From Acidobacteria bacterium RBG_13_68_16 (GTDB lineage Bacteria; Acidobacteriota; Thermoanaerobaculia; Thermoanaerobaculales; Thermoanaerobaculaceae), in NCBI GenBank assembly GCA_001766905.1, contig MEKI01000102.1, positions 1 to 44,545 of the forward strand: a stretch of DNA of 44,545 nt, given 5' to 3'. The position numbers and the translations under genes are program-made. This document shows, in pieces, positions 27,468 to 36,493 of the stretch (positions within the stretch are counted from its first letter, which is position 1; each line of letters starts with the position of its first letter). A model generated the notes under the pieces. It saw nothing but the letters and a program-made list of their open reading frames with translations. It made no database searches and was not told where the DNA came from.

Positions 27468-27959
27468 ATGCGCCTGTACCTGATCCGCCACGGGAAGGCC
27501 GTCACCGCCGAGATCGTCATGCCCGACAGCGAGCGGCCGCTGGTCGCCGAGGGTCGGAAGCAGGTGATGCGTCTCGCGCAGCGCTTGCAGGGTCTCGCCA
27601 TCCGCTGGAAGCTGATCCAGACCAGCCCCTTCGTCCGGGCGCGGGAGACGGCAGCCATCCTGCGCGAGGCCGGGCTCGCCCCTAAGGCGGAGCCCGTGGC
27701 AGAACTTGCGCCGGCCGGCGAGCTGACCGACTGGCTGCCCGCCCTTACCCAGTGGCGGGACGCTAAGAGTGGCGATCTCGCGGCCATCGGGCATTTCCCC
27801 AACCTCGCTCACTGGGCCGAGTCGCTGGCGTTCGGCGAGGCCCGCGGAAGGCTCGTCCTGAAGGCTGCCGGCGTCATCGCCCTCGAAATACCCCAGAGTG
27901 GCGCCCTGCTGGGCAACTGCGAACTCTTCTGGCTGAGCTCGCCGGCGCTTCTGCCCTGA
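27468..27959 (+). CDS. sixA: SixA-type histidine phosphatase
   Basis: A 163-residue histidine phosphatase with the phospho-acceptor motif RHG at residues 7-9 (MRLYLIRHGKA), the second Arg in TSPFVRARETA, and the distal His in IGHFPNL. In E. coli SixA acts on phosphohistidine of a phosphotransfer protein; here the target is unknown. ATG 27468 preferred over GTG 27462 because GGGAGG is then properly spaced. Confidence 0.85.
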   Translation: MRLYLIRHGKAVTAEIVMPDSERPLVAEGRKQVMRLAQRLQGLAIRWKLIQTSPFVRARETAAILREAGLAPKAEPVAELAPAGELTDWLPALTQWRDAKSGDLAAIGHFPNLAHWAESLAFGEARGRLVLKAAGVIALEIPQSGALLGNCELFWLSSPALLP

Positions 27960-28043
27960 TCTCGACCCTGAGGGCGGCCGTGAACGCTCCCATTTTTTAC
28001 CTCCTCCAAACAACGGGAGACTGATCGGGCCGCGCCAAACGTC

Positions 28044-28057
28044 GGATGGTACCATCC
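28044..28057. promoter_or_regulatory. Perfect 14-bp palindrome at DUF2891 start
   Basis: GGATGGTACCATCC is fully self-complementary and ends 4 nt before the DUF2891 start codon, where a ribosome binding site would be. It could be an operator or an RNA stem that limits initiation. Confidence 0.5.
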
Positions 28058-28061
28058 TGAC

Positions 28062-29180
28062 ATGCTCAAGCTGACAGCCGTTGGCTGCATGCTCCTTGCC
28101 GGGGCGCCCCCGCTGTCGGCCGCGGAGAAACCAGCCGATTTCGACGCCGCGGCCGCGCAGCGCTTCGCCGACCTCGCACTCACCTGCGTGCACAGGCACT
28201 ACCCCAACAAGGTCGCCCACGTGCTCGCGAGTGATGCCGACGTCAAGCCGCCACGGGAGCTGACGCCGGCATTCTGCGGGTGCTTCGACTGGCACTCGGC
28301 CGTCCACGCGCACTGGCTGCTGGTTCGGCTCGTGCGCACTTTCCCCGACGCGCCGTTCGTGCCTGCTGCCCGCGTGGCCCTGGCCGAGAGCCTGACGCCG
28401 GAGCACATCACGGGGGAGGTCCGGTACCTCGAGGGGCCGGGCCGCTCGGACTTCGAGCGCCCGTACGGCTTCGCCTGGCTGCTGCAGCTCGCGGCCGAGT
28501 TGCACGAGTGGAACGACCCGCAGGCCCGGGAGTGGGCCCGCACGCTCGAACCGCTTGCGAGGGCGGCTGCCGCCCGCCTCGGGACGTGGCTGCCCAAGCT
28601 CTCCTATCCGATCCGGATAGGCGAGCACAGCCAGACCGCGTTCGCGTTCGCCCTCGTGCTGGACTGGGCGCGCGCGACCGGCAACGCGGAGATGGCGGCG
28701 CTGCTCGAGGAGCGCACCCGCCACTACTACCTCGCGGACCGCGATTGCCCGATGGCCTACGAGCCCTCGGGGCAGGACTTCCTCTCACCGTGCCTGGCCG
28801 AGGCCGACCTGGTGCGCCGCGTGCTGCCGCCGCCCGCGTTTGCCGCCTGGCTCGGTGCATTCCTCCCGCGCCTGCCGCTCGACGGGTCGAGCGCCTGGCT
28901 GCAACCTGCGGTCGTCACCGATCCCGCCGATGGCAAGCTCGCCCATCTCGACGGCCTTAACCTCTCGCGCGCCTGGATGCTCGAGGGGATCGCCGCCGGG
29001 CTGCCGAACGACGACCCCAGGATCCCCTCGCTGCGCGCAACTGCTGCCGCCCACCGCTCCTCCGGCGTCCGCGCGGTCACCGGTGAGCACTACGAGGGCG
29101 GTCACTGGCTCGGGAGCTTCGCGATCTACCTGGTTACCGGACGAGGGTTGCCGGCCAGGCCGGAAGCGGGTAAACGGTAA
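28062..29180 (+). CDS. DUF2891 exported protein
   Basis: A 372-residue protein with a short signal peptide (CMLLAGAPPLSAAEK). The core matches DUF2891: CGCFDWHSAVHAHWLLVRLVRTFP near residue 75, FERPYGFAWLLQLAAELHEW, YPIRIGEHSQTAFAFALVLDWA, EPSGQDFLSPCLAEADLV, GLNLSRAWMLEGIA and HYEGGHWLGSFAIYL. The helical-repeat and aromatic pattern recalls alpha/alpha-barrel glycan-active proteins, but no reaction is known. No ribosome site is visible; a 14-bp palindrome sits in its place. Confidence 0.85.
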   Translation: MLKLTAVGCMLLAGAPPLSAAEKPADFDAAAAQRFADLALTCVHRHYPNKVAHVLASDADVKPPRELTPAFCGCFDWHSAVHAHWLLVRLVRTFPDAPFVPAARVALAESLTPEHITGEVRYLEGPGRSDFERPYGFAWLLQLAAELHEWNDPQAREWARTLEPLARAAAARLGTWLPKLSYPIRIGEHSQTAFAFALVLDWARATGNAEMAALLEERTRHYYLADRDCPMAYEPSGQDFLSPCLAEADLVRRVLPPPAFAAWLGAFLPRLPLDGSSAWLQPAVVTDPADGKLAHLDGLNLSRAWMLEGIAAGLPNDDPRIPSLRATAAAHRSSGVRAVTGEHYEGGHWLGSFAIYLVTGRGLPARPEAGKR

Positions 29181-29309
29181 AAGCGGAAAGGCAAAACAAA
29201 GAACTCCACCCGCGTGTGGCGTCCAGCGGGAAGAGGCACCCGTCGCCTCCCAGCCTTTTACTCTCTCCGTTTCCCTTTTTCGTTTCCCGTCTTCCCTTTT
29301 TCCGCCGTC
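29181..29309. other. Low-complexity purine/pyrimidine intergenic segment
   Basis: Between two convergent stops, one purine-rich stretch (from about 29165) and one pyrimidine-rich stretch (29250-29305, with CGTTTCCC and CCCTTTTT each repeated) are partly complementary; GTAAAAG (29177-29183) pairs with CTTTTAC (29255-29261). T-runs on the plus strand could help terminate the DUF2891 transcript. No gene seen. Confidence 0.4.
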
Positions 29310-30416
29310 TCATTGCCAGCGGAACAGTCGCAGGGCAACAGCGAAGCTGATGCCGCCCCAGAGGACCATGACCAGCAGCGCCGGCCAGTTCTCCGCCAAC
29401 GATGTGCCATCGTTGATCACCGCGCGAAGGGCATCGTTGAGGGCGGTCAGCGGAAGAACGCGGATGGCGGGCTGCACCGCCGCCGGGAACCGCTCATACG
29501 AGAAAAACGTCCCCGAGAACAGCCACATCGGGAGCTGGACGAGGTTCATCCACCCCGACACTCCCTCGATGGTGCGCGGGCGTGCGGCGACCAGAAGACC
29601 GACACCGGCGAAGGTGAGCGCCCCGAGAAGCGAAACCACCGCAAGGTCGAGCAGCGAGCCGTGCACCGCCACGCCGAAGAGCAGCCACCCGAACCCCACC
29701 ACGACGGCCACCTCAAGCACCAGCCCGACCAGGCGTGAGAGCATGAACGAGAGCAGGTAGTGCGAGCGCCGCATGGGGGTCGCCGCGAACCGTTTGAGGA
29801 GCTTACGCACGCGCGCCTGCACGACGGCAAACCCGAGCCCCCACATGCCGCTCCCCATCAGGTTGAGCCCCACGAGCCCCGGGATCAAGAAGTCGATGTA
29901 GCGGTTTCCCGGCAGCGCCACCCGCTCGTCCCGGGCAGAGAGCAGGTCCGGCCGCCCCAGTGCCCGCTGCAGCACATCGTCAGTGGCGAGGCGCGCCGCC
30001 CGCCCCTCCGCTCTCGTGGTGTCGTAGCGGTAGGTCACGGCCAGCGGCTCGCCGTTCGCGCCCGCCGCCACGGACACGCCCTCGACGACCAGGTCGACCT
30101 TGCCCGTGCGCAGGGCCCGGTCGGCCTTGTCGGCCGGCAGATCGATCACCGTCAGACCCGGGGATTCCCGCAGCATCGCGACGATTCGCGCCTCCCCCGG
30201 CATTCCGCTCCGCACCGCCACCCGTAGGGTGTCGACCGGCTTGGACCGGAATGCGATCCCAAGCGCCAGAGCCAGGAGTACCGGGAACACGAACACCCAG
30301 AACACCGCCTCCGGCTCGCGGAGGAACTCCAGCAAGCGGCTGCGGGTCAGCTCCACAAGTGGGTGAGCCCGGCGCGACTTTTGGCCGCCAGCCAGGGTCC
30401 GGCGCGGCTCACTCAT
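29310..30416 (-). CDS. ABC-2 type transporter permease
   Basis: A 368-residue membrane protein. One hydrophobic segment near residues 38-58 (AVFWVFVFPVLLALALGIAF) is followed by an extracytoplasmic region of about 120 residues and then five hydrophobic segments in the C-terminal half (IDFLIPGLVGLNLM, LVGLVLEVAVVVGFGWLLFGVAV, LAVVSLLGALTFAGVGLLVAA, LVQLPMWLFSGTFF and the last near the end). This is the ABC2_membrane_3-like layout. It pairs with the ATPase gene (8-nt overlap) and should form an exporter; substrate unknown. Confidence 0.9.
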   Translation of the reverse strand: MSEPRRTLAGGQKSRRAHPLVELTRSRLLEFLREPEAVFWVFVFPVLLALALGIAFRSKPVDTLRVAVRSGMPGEARIVAMLRESPGLTVIDLPADKADRALRTGKVDLVVEGVSVAAGANGEPLAVTYRYDTTRAEGRAARLATDDVLQRALGRPDLLSARDERVALPGNRYIDFLIPGLVGLNLMGSGMWGLGFAVVQARVRKLLKRFAATPMRRSHYLLSFMLSRLVGLVLEVAVVVGFGWLLFGVAVHGSLLDLAVVSLLGALTFAGVGLLVAARPRTIEGVSGWMNLVQLPMWLFSGTFFSYERFPAAVQPAIRVLPLTALNDALRAVINDGTSLAENWPALLVMVLWGGISFAVALRLFRWQ

Positions 30417-31326
30417 CGCGCAGCGCCCTCCCCGTCAGGTGGACGAACACGTCCTCGAGCGTCGCCTGGTGCGTCGTGAGGCTTTCCAGAACGAGGCCAC
30501 GCCGCTCCAGCTCCGAGAGCAGGGCAGGCATCATCTCCCCCATCCGCCGCACACCCAGTCGAAAGCTGCCCTGCTTCCCCGCGACGCTGCCGACCCCGGG
30601 AAGCGTTGCGAGCGCTGAGGGGTCGAGGTCTCCGCGCAGCTCGAACTGCACGATCTGCTCCGCCCCCAGCGAGGCCACCAGCGCAGCGGGGCGGTCCAAG
30701 GACAGGATCGTGCCGTGGTCCATGATGGCTACCCGGTCGCAGAGCCGCTCCGCCTCCTCCATGTAGTGCGTCGTGAGCAGCACCGTGCCACCGCTCTCAA
30801 CGAACGCCTCCACCACCTCCCAAACGTTGAGGCGGGCCTGCGGGTCGAGACCGGTCGTGGGTTCATCTAGGAAGAGAAGTTCGGGGTCGCTCACCAGTGC
30901 ACAGGCGAGGGCCAGGCGCTGCTTCTGCCCCCCCGAAAGCTTTCCGACGCGCGCCTGGCGCTTGTCCTCGAGCCCCACCGTTCGGATGACCTCCTCCACG
31001 GGTCGGGCACGCGAGAAAAAGCTGGCGAACAGCCGCAGGGTCTCGCCGACGGTCAGCTTCTCGGCGAGCTGCGTCTCCTGGAGCTGTACACCCAGGCGCT
31101 CGCGCAGGTTGTGATCATGCCCGGTGCCCCACCGGTAACCGAGCACGTCCACCGACCCCTCGTCAGGCGCGGTGAGTCCTTCGAGGATCTCGACGGTCGT
31201 CGTCTTGCCGGCCCCATTCGGGCCCAGCAGTCCGAAGCACTCACCCGGCCGCACCGCAAGGTCGATCCCCGCGACCGCCACCAGGTCTTCATATCGCTTC
31301 ACCAGGCCGGTGCAGCGAACCGCCAT
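30409..31326 (-). CDS. ABC-2 type transporter ATP-binding protein
   Basis: A 305-residue ATPase with Walker A GPNGAGKT (35-42), Q-loop LQETQL, signature LSGGQKQRL, Walker B LLFLDEPTTGLD and H-loop LTTHYMEEA, plus the C-terminal domain of DrrA/CcmA-like ATPases ending in LEDVFVHLTGRALRDE. Start at ATG 31326 (MAVRCTGLVKRYE) gives the normal length; ATG 31380 would add 18 low-complexity residues and cannot be ruled out. Its stop overlaps the permease start. Confidence 0.92.
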   Translation of the reverse strand: MAVRCTGLVKRYEDLVAVAGIDLAVRPGECFGLLGPNGAGKTTTVEILEGLTAPDEGSVDVLGYRWGTGHDHNLRERLGVQLQETQLAEKLTVGETLRLFASFFSRARPVEEVIRTVGLEDKRQARVGKLSGGQKQRLALACALVSDPELLFLDEPTTGLDPQARLNVWEVVEAFVESGGTVLLTTHYMEEAERLCDRVAIMDHGTILSLDRPAALVASLGAEQIVQFELRGDLDPSALATLPGVGSVAGKQGSFRLGVRRMGEMMPALLSELERRGLVLESLTTHQATLEDVFVHLTGRALRDE

Positions 31327-31676
31327 GGGGGTACTGTCTCCCCCGCTGGCAGCGGTGCTCGTCCGCGGTTGCATCTTCATCGTTACCCCAAAGACCATCG
31401 GTGGCGGCCGGCGTCCCCTCACCGACGCCGCCACTCTTTGTGCAACCTGCAAAGCATACCCGAGCCGCCAGCCGCAGCCCGAACACGCTCGTTCGGGAGC
31501 AACGGCTCGTTCGAATGTAACCTGCGTCACCGCCTCTGTCGCCTCGCGTGCCCTCCCGTCCCGCACATCCTTCCGGCTTCGTATACTTGTAGGCGAACCC
31601 GCCGCGCAGCGGTTTCGACCGTCGGACCTGCAGACGGGCGACGGGGCCCCACGCGGGGCACCGGGAGGAGGACAGC
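31327..31676. promoter_or_regulatory. Divergent intergenic region with direct repeats
   Basis: About 350 nt between the ABC ATPase and the PKD gene. It holds two copies of GCTCGTTCG (31487-31495 and 31505-31513) 18 nt apart, two AACCTGC boxes, and TATACT (31582-31587), a 5/6 match to -10, pointing toward the PKD gene. A GCCCC/GGGGC stem lies before the PKD ribosome site. No gene seen. Confidence 0.35.
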
Positions 31677-32750
31677 ATGCTCACATCAAAAGGAGTGCGG
31701 CCCGGCCGCGCCGCGGGCCTTGCCGTCATGATGGCGGTCGCCGCATCGGCCGCCGCAGACTCACTGACAATCACGCCGGACCCGAACCCGGCACCGGCCG
31801 GAGTCGCAGTCACGTTCAGCATCGACGCCAAGGTGCGGAGCGACGTCGACTCGGTGACGTTCGACTTTGCGGACGGTGGGTCCGGCAAGATCGAGTACAC
31901 CACGGGGTGTGCCATTCTCGGCGGCTGTAGCACCATCGCACATTCGTACGCCGGACCGGGACTCTACACCGTGACGGCCTCCGGAACCATCAGCGGTCAG
32001 GCCGTCAGCGGCACGGCCCAGATCACCATCACCTCCAGCACCGCAGACACCGAGCTTTACGTACCAACTGGGGCCCACCTCACCGGGTTCAAGAACGTGA
32101 ACTGGAGAACTGACCTCGAGATCCACAACCCAGGAACGCACCGTGTCAGCTACATCATCGCCCTCCTGCTTCGCGATCAGGACAACAATCTCCCGACCTT
32201 TAAGGGCACTTTTCTTCTCGACGCCAGACGGAGTGCTCGGTACAACGATCTCCTGTATGCGACCTTCGGCTTCTCGGGCGCGGCGGCGATTCGCCTGACC
32301 CCTATCGACGGCCCCATCATTGTGACCAGCCGCACGTACAATCAGGTCCCCACAGGCACCTACGGCCAGTCGGTCCCGACGATCGCGCGATCGCAGGCGA
32401 TCGCGTTCAGCCAGGACGCCCGAATGATCGCGCTCTCCCACGATCCGACGCTGGCGGCCGGGTATCGAACCAATCTGGGTTTCGTCAACGCGAGCCCCGC
32501 GCAGATTCGCGTCGAAGCGGAGTTCTACCTGGCCACGGGTGTCCCCTTGGGTGAGAGGACCTACGATCTCCAAGCGTTTGGATTCCGCCAGATCGACAAG
32601 GCGTTCGAGCAGGTCACCGCCGATCCGGTGGATGACGGGTACATCGTGGTGCGCACCACGACGCCCGGGGCGAAGTTCTTCGCCAACGCGGTGGTGGTAG
32701 ACAATCTCACCGGCGACCCGACCTACGTGGACGCGGTAATTCCGGAGTAG
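31677..32750 (+). CDS. PKD-domain exported protein
   Basis: A 357-residue protein with a signal peptide (AGLAVMMAVAASAAADS). Residues about 30-120 form a PKD/Ig-like domain (DSVTFDFADGGSG, TIAHSYAGPGLYTVT). The remaining 230 residues (YVPTGAHLTGFKNVNWRTDLEIHNPG, TRTYN-like SRTYNQVPTGTYGQS, FVNASPAQIRVEAEFY, GYIVVRTT) resemble a second beta-rich domain I have no name for; the phrase pattern recurs in acidobacterial surface proteins. ATG with GGGAGGAGG upstream. Ends 4 nt from the convergent TPR gene. Confidence 0.75.
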   Translation: MLTSKGVRPGRAAGLAVMMAVAASAAADSLTITPDPNPAPAGVAVTFSIDAKVRSDVDSVTFDFADGGSGKIEYTTGCAILGGCSTIAHSYAGPGLYTVTASGTISGQAVSGTAQITITSSTADTELYVPTGAHLTGFKNVNWRTDLEIHNPGTHRVSYIIALLLRDQDNNLPTFKGTFLLDARRSARYNDLLYATFGFSGAAAIRLTPIDGPIIVTSRTYNQVPTGTYGQSVPTIARSQAIAFSQDARMIALSHDPTLAAGYRTNLGFVNASPAQIRVEAEFYLATGVPLGERTYDLQAFGFRQIDKAFEQVTADPVDDGYIVVRTTTPGAKFFANAVVVDNLTGDPTYVDAVIPE

Positions 32751-32754
32751 CGGG

Positions 32755-34107
32755 TCAACTCGCCGGCCGAGCAAGCTTTACGGCTTCGAGGCGCTCCATG
32801 AAGGGCGCGTTGACCGCGCGTGCCTCCGCGAGCACCTCCTCCGCCTGCTCCCGCGCCCCCCCAGCCTGGAGCGCCCGAGCCAGGACAAAGCGGTTGATGA
32901 GCTTGAAGAGCCCGGGACCGAGCTCACGGTAGGCCATGCCCTTGTCGGCGACGCGGAAACGTTCGACAGCTTCGGTTGCATTGCCCTGCGAGAGGAGGAG
33001 GGCCCCTTCCATGTGCGCGAGAAGGGCCTCCACGTAGCGCCTCGACGGTACGGCCGCTGGCAACTTCGCCAGCGCGCCATGCCTCTCCGCGACGAGGGCC
33101 TCGGCTTCGGCCCGTCGTCCGGTCGCCAGGGCCGCCCACAGCTTGAGCACGTTGTCGCTGACGTCCTCTGAGGCGCAGGCGGCTTGCTCGGCATTCCACA
33201 CGCCCTGCCAGTCGCTCGCCAGAAACGGCGGAAACACCGCCGCCTGGCAGCGCATCGCCTTGAGCATGTAGGCGGGGCACGCGTCGACCTTCTCCGCGCG
33301 GGCCAGAGCAGCCCCGGCTTCCTCGGGCCGCCCGGCCATCAGTGCGAGGTTCGCCAGGTGCTGGTACGAGGCGCAGAAGTCCGGCCTCATACGGAGCGCC
33401 TCCTCAAGCTCGCGTTTGGCGTCGTCGTACCGACCGGTGAGGATCAGCAGCTCGCCGAGCGAATCGTGAGGGTTGGCCTGGTCCGGCGCAATGTACCGGT
33501 AGGTCTCGAACATCCTTTTTGATTCGGCGAAGCGCCCCAGCCCCATTTCGAGGTACCCGAGTTGGTTGTAGGCCATCACGCGGTTGGGCGCGACCTCCAG
33601 GAGGCGCGTCAGGAGCCGCCTGGACTCCGGCCAGTCGTGCCGGGCCGCAGCGAGGTTGGCCAGACCCTCCAGAACAAACGGGTCGTCCGGCCTCTTTGCC
33701 GCGTACTCCTCCAGGGCCTTCTGGGCTCTCGCGGGGTCCTTTGTGTAGTCGGCGAGGGTGGACGTGATCAGGAAACGCTCGCGGTCCGTCACCTTGGATA
33801 GGTCCGCCTTCTGCAGCTCCGCGACGAGCTTCTTGATCTCCGGGTCGCTGGACGGGTGCTGCTTGCTGACGAGGAGGAAACGCTTGGCGACCACGAACTG
33901 CGGGTCCGACTCGACGGCCTTCTCGAAACGTCTGGCCGCCTCGTTGTAGTAGATCCTCTGGAGGGAATCCAGCCCCTCTTGGAACTCCGCCAGCGCCTGC
34001 GGGGAGGTGGTGGTCCACTCCGGCTTTCGAGCAGGGAGCATCAGGAGCGCAGCGGCCACCGCCACCAACAGCAGCACGCCTACCAACGCGAGTATCTTGA
34101 CCTTCAC
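32755..34107 (-). CDS. Membrane-anchored TPR protein
   Basis: A 450-residue protein with one N-terminal membrane helix or signal anchor (ILALVGVLLLVAVAAALLML) followed by TPR-like helical pairs throughout (FQEGLDSLQRIYYNEAARRFEKAVESDPQF, AYNQLGYLEMGLGRFAESKRMFE, PHDSLGELLILTGRYDDAKRELEEAL). The arrangement is like the TPR tails of acidobacterial kinases and CadC-like regulators, here without a kinase or DNA-binding domain. Start at GTG 34107 with GGAGG upstream. Confidence 0.8.
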   Translation of the reverse strand: MKVKILALVGVLLLVAVAAALLMLPARKPEWTTTSPQALAEFQEGLDSLQRIYYNEAARRFEKAVESDPQFVVAKRFLLVSKQHPSSDPEIKKLVAELQKADLSKVTDRERFLITSTLADYTKDPARAQKALEEYAAKRPDDPFVLEGLANLAAARHDWPESRRLLTRLLEVAPNRVMAYNQLGYLEMGLGRFAESKRMFETYRYIAPDQANPHDSLGELLILTGRYDDAKRELEEALRMRPDFCASYQHLANLALMAGRPEEAGAALARAEKVDACPAYMLKAMRCQAAVFPPFLASDWQGVWNAEQAACASEDVSDNVLKLWAALATGRRAEAEALVAERHGALAKLPAAVPSRRYVEALLAHMEGALLLSQGNATEAVERFRVADKGMAYRELGPGLFKLINRFVLARALQAGGAREQAEEVLAEARAVNAPFMERLEAVKLARPAS

Positions 34108-34213
34108 CTTGCCTCCAGGGTAGCCCGTTCCCCGCGCCTCCCGTCGGGTCGCGCCGGGCACACCGCCCCCTCATGCTTGATACGTACGGCCGCGGAGGGG
34201 GTTTCGCTCCGGC

Positions 34214-35884
34214 TCACCGGGACCCCTCCGAGAGGCGTCGCCGCGGGTACGGCGATGCGCGGAGGACGGGGAGCTCCAGCCGCGACGGGTGCCCTCCCCC
34301 GACCAGAAGCACGGGCCGTGCGATCGCGCCCTGGGAGGGCACGTTGAGGTCGCGGCCGTCGTTGGGGTTGACCTCAAACCGGGGTGCGTTGGAGCCGGAG
34401 ACATCGATACGCACGCGGTGGCCGCCCGCAAAGGCCAGCGCCGTGGACCACAGGTCCACAACCAACTCCGTCGGCACGCCGGGGGTCAGGAAGCACTGCC
34501 GGTCGTCGCCACAGCGCATGCGGGCGCGCTGGATCCCATCCGCCACCAGCATCGAGCGCCCGTCTGGATAGACGTCGGTGAGGCGCACCGTGAGGTCGAG
34601 GTCGGGCGTGTCGGGGCGAACCCACAGCCGGCAGCGCACTCGCCCGACCACGGTCATCGGCGAGGTCAGGGGTGCCGTAGTGAAGGTGACGACGTCGCCG
34701 CGCCCTTCGATTGGGCGCTGGTCGTAGGGACCGGCCTCGCTGCTGAGTTCCTGGCCGCCCGTGGTGGGCACCGGATGGCTTGGGTCCGTAACCAGCTCAA
34801 GCTCACCTTCCGACGAGCGCGCCGACGAGAGGCCGTGGCCGATATCCAGGTACAACGACACCTTCGAGGCCGGGGGCGGCCAATCCAGCAGCTCAAGCCA
34901 GACGTTCCCGGGCGCACCCGGCTCCCCTGCGGCACCCATCAGGTACACCCTGACGTTCGGCCAGCGCGCAACCCCAGGTTTTCCGCCCTTGAGCCAAAAG
35001 TCAAACCAGTCTCGGACCATCGAGTACATCTGGGTGAGGTAGATCGCGTTGGCCGGGAACGTGATCTGGCCGGCGGTGTTTCCAAAGGTGCCGTAGTGCG
35101 TCCAAGGGCCAATGATCACCTTCTGCCTCCCGAGCGCCCCCGGTCCGCCCCGGTGCTGGAAGCTCGTGAACGCGTCGAGGGTACCCTGCAGGAAGATGTC
35201 GAACCAGCCGCCGACGTGGAGCGCCGGAACGTTCACTTCGTCCACCCTCGGGAGGACCGCGAATGCCTCCCACCACGCGTCCCACAGGCGGTGGATCTTG
35301 AGCTGCTCGAAGATGTCCAGCGCCTCGTGGCCGGCGAGCCACCCGTGGGTGAGGGCGTAGCGCAGCGCGCCTCCCTGGTAGACGGCGTCGTGGTAGAAGT
35401 CCGCCGTGCCGACGATCGGGACCATGCACTTCAGCACCCGGGGCGAACCGGGGGCAAGGGCGTATTGCGCCATCCCGAGCGCGGAGGCGCCGAAGGTGCC
35501 CACGTTGCCGTCGCACCACCACTGCGAGCCGATCCACTCCAGCGTGGCGCGGCCATCCGCACCCTCGTCGACGTAACCCGTGTACCGGCCGCCCGAAGCG
35601 CCTTTCCCCCGCTCGTCCTGCCCGACGCAGACGTACCCCCACACGTTGAAGAGGAGGCATGAGTCCTTGATGGTGTTGGAGTCCTTCCCGTACGGGGTGC
35701 GCTGGAGGACCACCGGCCACGGGCCGAAGCCGGCGCCAATCGGCAGGTAGACGTCGGTGGCGAGGGAGGTGCCGTCCGGCGCGGGCACAGAGGTTGTAAA
35801 CGTCTGCGCCACGCACGGCGCCTCCAGCAAGGCCGCGAACACCACTGCCAGCGCAGTGACACGGCAGGACGAGGGTGGGCGCAC
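34214..35884 (-). CDS. CocE/NonD family (X-Pro dipeptidyl-peptidase-like) hydrolase
   Basis: A 556-residue exported alpha/beta hydrolase with a signal peptide (TALAVVFAALLEAPCVAQ). The N-terminal hydrolase domain shows DGTSLATDVYLP, QRTPYGKD, QDERGKGASGGRY and the nucleophile motif GASALG (Ser). A cap region follows, then the PepX C-terminal jelly-roll domain (VVGRVRCRLWVRPDTPDLDLTVRLTDVYPDG, RVRIDVSGSNAPRFEVNPN). The family hydrolyses peptides, esters or acyl groups. Start at GTG 35884 with GGGGGAGAG upstream; the 652-residue ORF runs into the divergent dinB-like gene. Confidence 0.9.
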   Translation of the reverse strand: MRPPSSCRVTALAVVFAALLEAPCVAQTFTTSVPAPDGTSLATDVYLPIGAGFGPWPVVLQRTPYGKDSNTIKDSCLLFNVWGYVCVGQDERGKGASGGRYTGYVDEGADGRATLEWIGSQWWCDGNVGTFGASALGMAQYALAPGSPRVLKCMVPIVGTADFYHDAVYQGGALRYALTHGWLAGHEALDIFEQLKIHRLWDAWWEAFAVLPRVDEVNVPALHVGGWFDIFLQGTLDAFTSFQHRGGPGALGRQKVIIGPWTHYGTFGNTAGQITFPANAIYLTQMYSMVRDWFDFWLKGGKPGVARWPNVRVYLMGAAGEPGAPGNVWLELLDWPPPASKVSLYLDIGHGLSSARSSEGELELVTDPSHPVPTTGGQELSSEAGPYDQRPIEGRGDVVTFTTAPLTSPMTVVGRVRCRLWVRPDTPDLDLTVRLTDVYPDGRSMLVADGIQRARMRCGDDRQCFLTPGVPTELVVDLWSTALAFAGGHRVRIDVSGSNAPRFEVNPNDGRDLNVPSQGAIARPVLLVGGGHPSRLELPVLRASPYPRRRLSEGSR

Positions 35885-35993
35885 GCTCTCTCCCCCACAC
35901 CATCCTAGCCGATCCCCTCCACTGGACCCGCTCGCGCCGGTCTTTCTCCCGAGGCCTCCGAGGGTTAGAGTGGCCGGGCGCAGGGAGGTGTTC

Positions 35994-36485
35994 ATGATCC
36001 GCACCATCGCCGACTTCGAGGCGATCTGGAAGAACGAGAGTGAGATCACGGCGGGGGTCTTGGCGGCCGTGACCGACGCCTCGCTGGCCCAGCGCGTTAC
36101 CCCCAACGACCGCACGCTCCGCGACATGGCCTGGCACATCGTTGCAACGATCGCCGAGATGATGGGACGCACGGGGCTCGCGATCGAGGGCTTGGACGCA
36201 GATGCCCCGGCCCCTGCTTCGGCGGAGGCGATCCGCGATGCCTACGTGCGGGTGGCGTCCTCGCTGTTGGAGCGGCTTCGGCGCACCTGGACCGACGAGA
36301 CCCTCACCGTGGAGGACGATATGTACGGTGAGCGCTGGCCGCGAGGCGCGACCCTGCTGGCGCTGGTCGTCCACCAGACCCACCACCGCGGCGCGATGAC
36401 CGTGCTGATGCGGCAGGCGGGACTCGTCGTCCCGAATATCTACGGCCCAAACCGCGAGCAGAGCGAGTCGTTGGGCCTCGGCTGA
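35994..36485 (+). CDS. DinB family protein
   Basis: A 163-residue four-helix protein with the DinB metal-site pattern: His48 (MAWHIV), and His127 and His131 (VVHQTHHRG). DinB-like proteins include thiol-dependent enzymes such as bacillithiol transferases; with the bsh operon in the same window, a bacillithiol transferase is possible but unproven. ATG with GGGAGG upstream. Confidence 0.82.
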   Translation: MIRTIADFEAIWKNESEITAGVLAAVTDASLAQRVTPNDRTLRDMAWHIVATIAEMMGRTGLAIEGLDADAPAPASAEAIRDAYVRVASSLLERLRRTWTDETLTVEDDMYGERWPRGATLLALVVHQTHHRGAMTVLMRQAGLVVPNIYGPNREQSESLGLG

Positions 36486-36493
36486 TTCGCGCG

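Noticed and set aside
27968-27998. Terminator after sixA (T6 run at 27993-27998)
   Set aside because: The preceding sequence forms only a short bulged stem (GGG/CCC plus 2 bp), too weak to call.
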